From contig NC_085059.1 of assembly GCF_963662255.1 (NCBI RefSeq), positions 14,603,234 through 14,667,233 on the forward strand: DNA of 64,000 nt, in the 5' to 3' direction. How positions within the stretch are numbered: position 1 is the first letter of the stretch; each line of letters opens with the position of its first letter. Below are positions 62,801 to 64,000 of this stretch, piece after piece. The position numbers were made by a program, and so were the translations under genes. The notes under the pieces were generated by a model. It saw nothing but the letters and a program-made list of their open reading frames with translations. It was not told the DNA's origin and ran no database searches. Source of the stretch: Cinclus cinclus (lineage: Eukaryota > Chordata > Aves > Passeriformes > Cinclidae).

Positions 62801-64000
62801 TGTCCCTTTGCTGCCCGAATACTGCCTCTGCACCTCCCCTGCACTGGCCTTACACCGTCGTGCACTGGCCCTGCACTGCATAGCTTCTGCCCCACTGTTG
62901 CATTCAGTAAAGAGCACAGAAATGAGCTCCAGGCCAAAGCCTCCCTCTCTTTCCCCTGCTCACAGTACCTTCAGAACACAGCTCTGGCCAACGCTTTAGA
63001 GTCACAGCTTTGGGTTACCTCAGAAATCACAAGGGCTGCGGGCTTGTTAGCGAAAGAAAGATAAAGAAGGGTTTTCATCCTTGTGTAGTCACCTGATAGT
63101 GGGCCCTGCAATGTGGGAAGTGGCAGACACTGGTGGACATGTGAGAAAAATCACAAGAACTTTCAATATTGTAAGTAAAATCAAATAAACCTGAAAGGAG
63201 AGGGGACACAGGGACTCACAATAGCTGCACAGACCGCCTGTCTCCTTCCTAACCACCATTAGAACCGGAGCATGCCCCCAAAAGGGCGATGTGGCAGGCA
63301 CTGCCCAGCTATTGCCCTCCTCCTCCTGCTGCTCTGTTTTCTCATTACAGCCGTGCAATTAGTGCAGAAAGTATTTCTGCCCATCTTCATTTGCTTGTCT
63401 GAGAGATTTTCCCAGGCTTTCTCTCGCACTGTGCATGCTTGGTGACTGGCACGTGGCCACAGCAGCCCTGTCTGCAGGCATTGGCCTCTGCCTTGTCCCC
63501 AGCTGCCCCTCAGGCTCACACGCTCAGCCACAGCCTCATGCTGATGCTTGGACTTGGAACATCACTGCATGCATGAAGAGCAATCAGTCATGGGGGATGT
63601 TGGTCATAGGCAAGCAAGGTACCTCTGGTTGGCCAAGCAAGTGACATCTATGGACACCAACAAGGTCAGGCCTTGGCCAAATGGGCTGGAAGCTCCCACA
63701 CAGTTATTGTGGGGGCTCAGAACTGCTCCAGCTCTCTGAGAAAGGTGAATGTTGGATGCACCCTCCTGCTCCAGCACCCATGGTGGCTCTGGGACAGGGA
63801 TGCTCAGTCCCCACTGCTCACTGGGCACTGAAGGACAAGAACTCAACTGGGCAGGGATTGTTTCCAGCAGGCTGAACCTGCTCCCATTGCTGCCCTTTTA
63901 TCCTTTCCACTGCACAACCTGGAAGAGTGCCCCTGGGAATATCACTAGGATGATGACACTGGGACCTAGGGATGACACAAGGATCCAGAGATGCCTGAAC
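62801..64000. other. Right flank, no gene recognised
   Basis: About 1.2 kb of moderately GC-rich sequence upstream of the TRIM-like gene. No exon, repeat or RNA gene could be identified; a neighbouring gene may begin beyond the window. Confidence 0.6.

Overview
The window is vertebrate nuclear DNA, almost certainly from a bird. It contains a compact 30-exon-type receptor tyrosine kinase gene with canonical GT-AG introns, a 3'-end fragment of a CR1 LINE (the dominant avian/sauropsid retroposon), CpG-rich promoters and few other interspersed repeats. Species cannot be fixed from sequence alone; no protein-coding gene lies on the plus strand as far as I can see.

About 52.5 kb is a single gene on the minus strand, FLT4 (VEGFR-3), the receptor for VEGF-C/VEGF-D in lymphatic and venous endothelium. 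I could place 29 coding exons from the start codon at 52468 down to exon 29 at 382. Splice phases join without a break: exons 1-28 sum to 3,822 nt, and 3,908 nt to the conserved end of exon 29. The protein reads as signal peptide, seven Ig-like domains, transmembrane helix, split tyrosine kinase and C-terminal tail. Exon 29 has a splice donor exactly where the tetrapod long isoform continues, so the last exon (exon 30) probably lies beyond position 1; if the donor is ignored the frame runs on for 26 residues to a stop at 218-220. Intron 1 (21.2 kb) and intron 2 (5.8 kb) hold the repeats: a CR1 fragment, an old inverted-repeat MITE-like element, a 24-nt poly-G run and a 111-bp ATGGG pentanucleotide array.

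From 52.5 to about 53.5 kb is the GC-rich FLT4 promoter/CpG island, then about 3.2 kb of intergenic DNA without a recognisable gene.

A second minus-strand gene at 57263-61935 has six coding exons (1,284 nt, 427 aa). It is a TRIM-family E3 ubiquitin ligase: RING, coiled coil, PRY-SPRY. It keeps the usual TRIM exon pattern (96 nt, 234 nt, a tiny exon, 116 nt, SPRY exon) but has no B-box; the B-box seems cleanly missing from the first exon. Its CpG-island promoter (about 61996-62720) contains GC boxes, a CCAAT box and an inverted pair of CACGTG E-boxes. The last 1.3 kb shows no gene.

The two genes are functionally unrelated as far as sequence shows; FLT4 next to TRIM genes recalls the human 5q35.3 neighbourhood (FLT4, MGAT1, BTNL and TRIM7/TRIM41).
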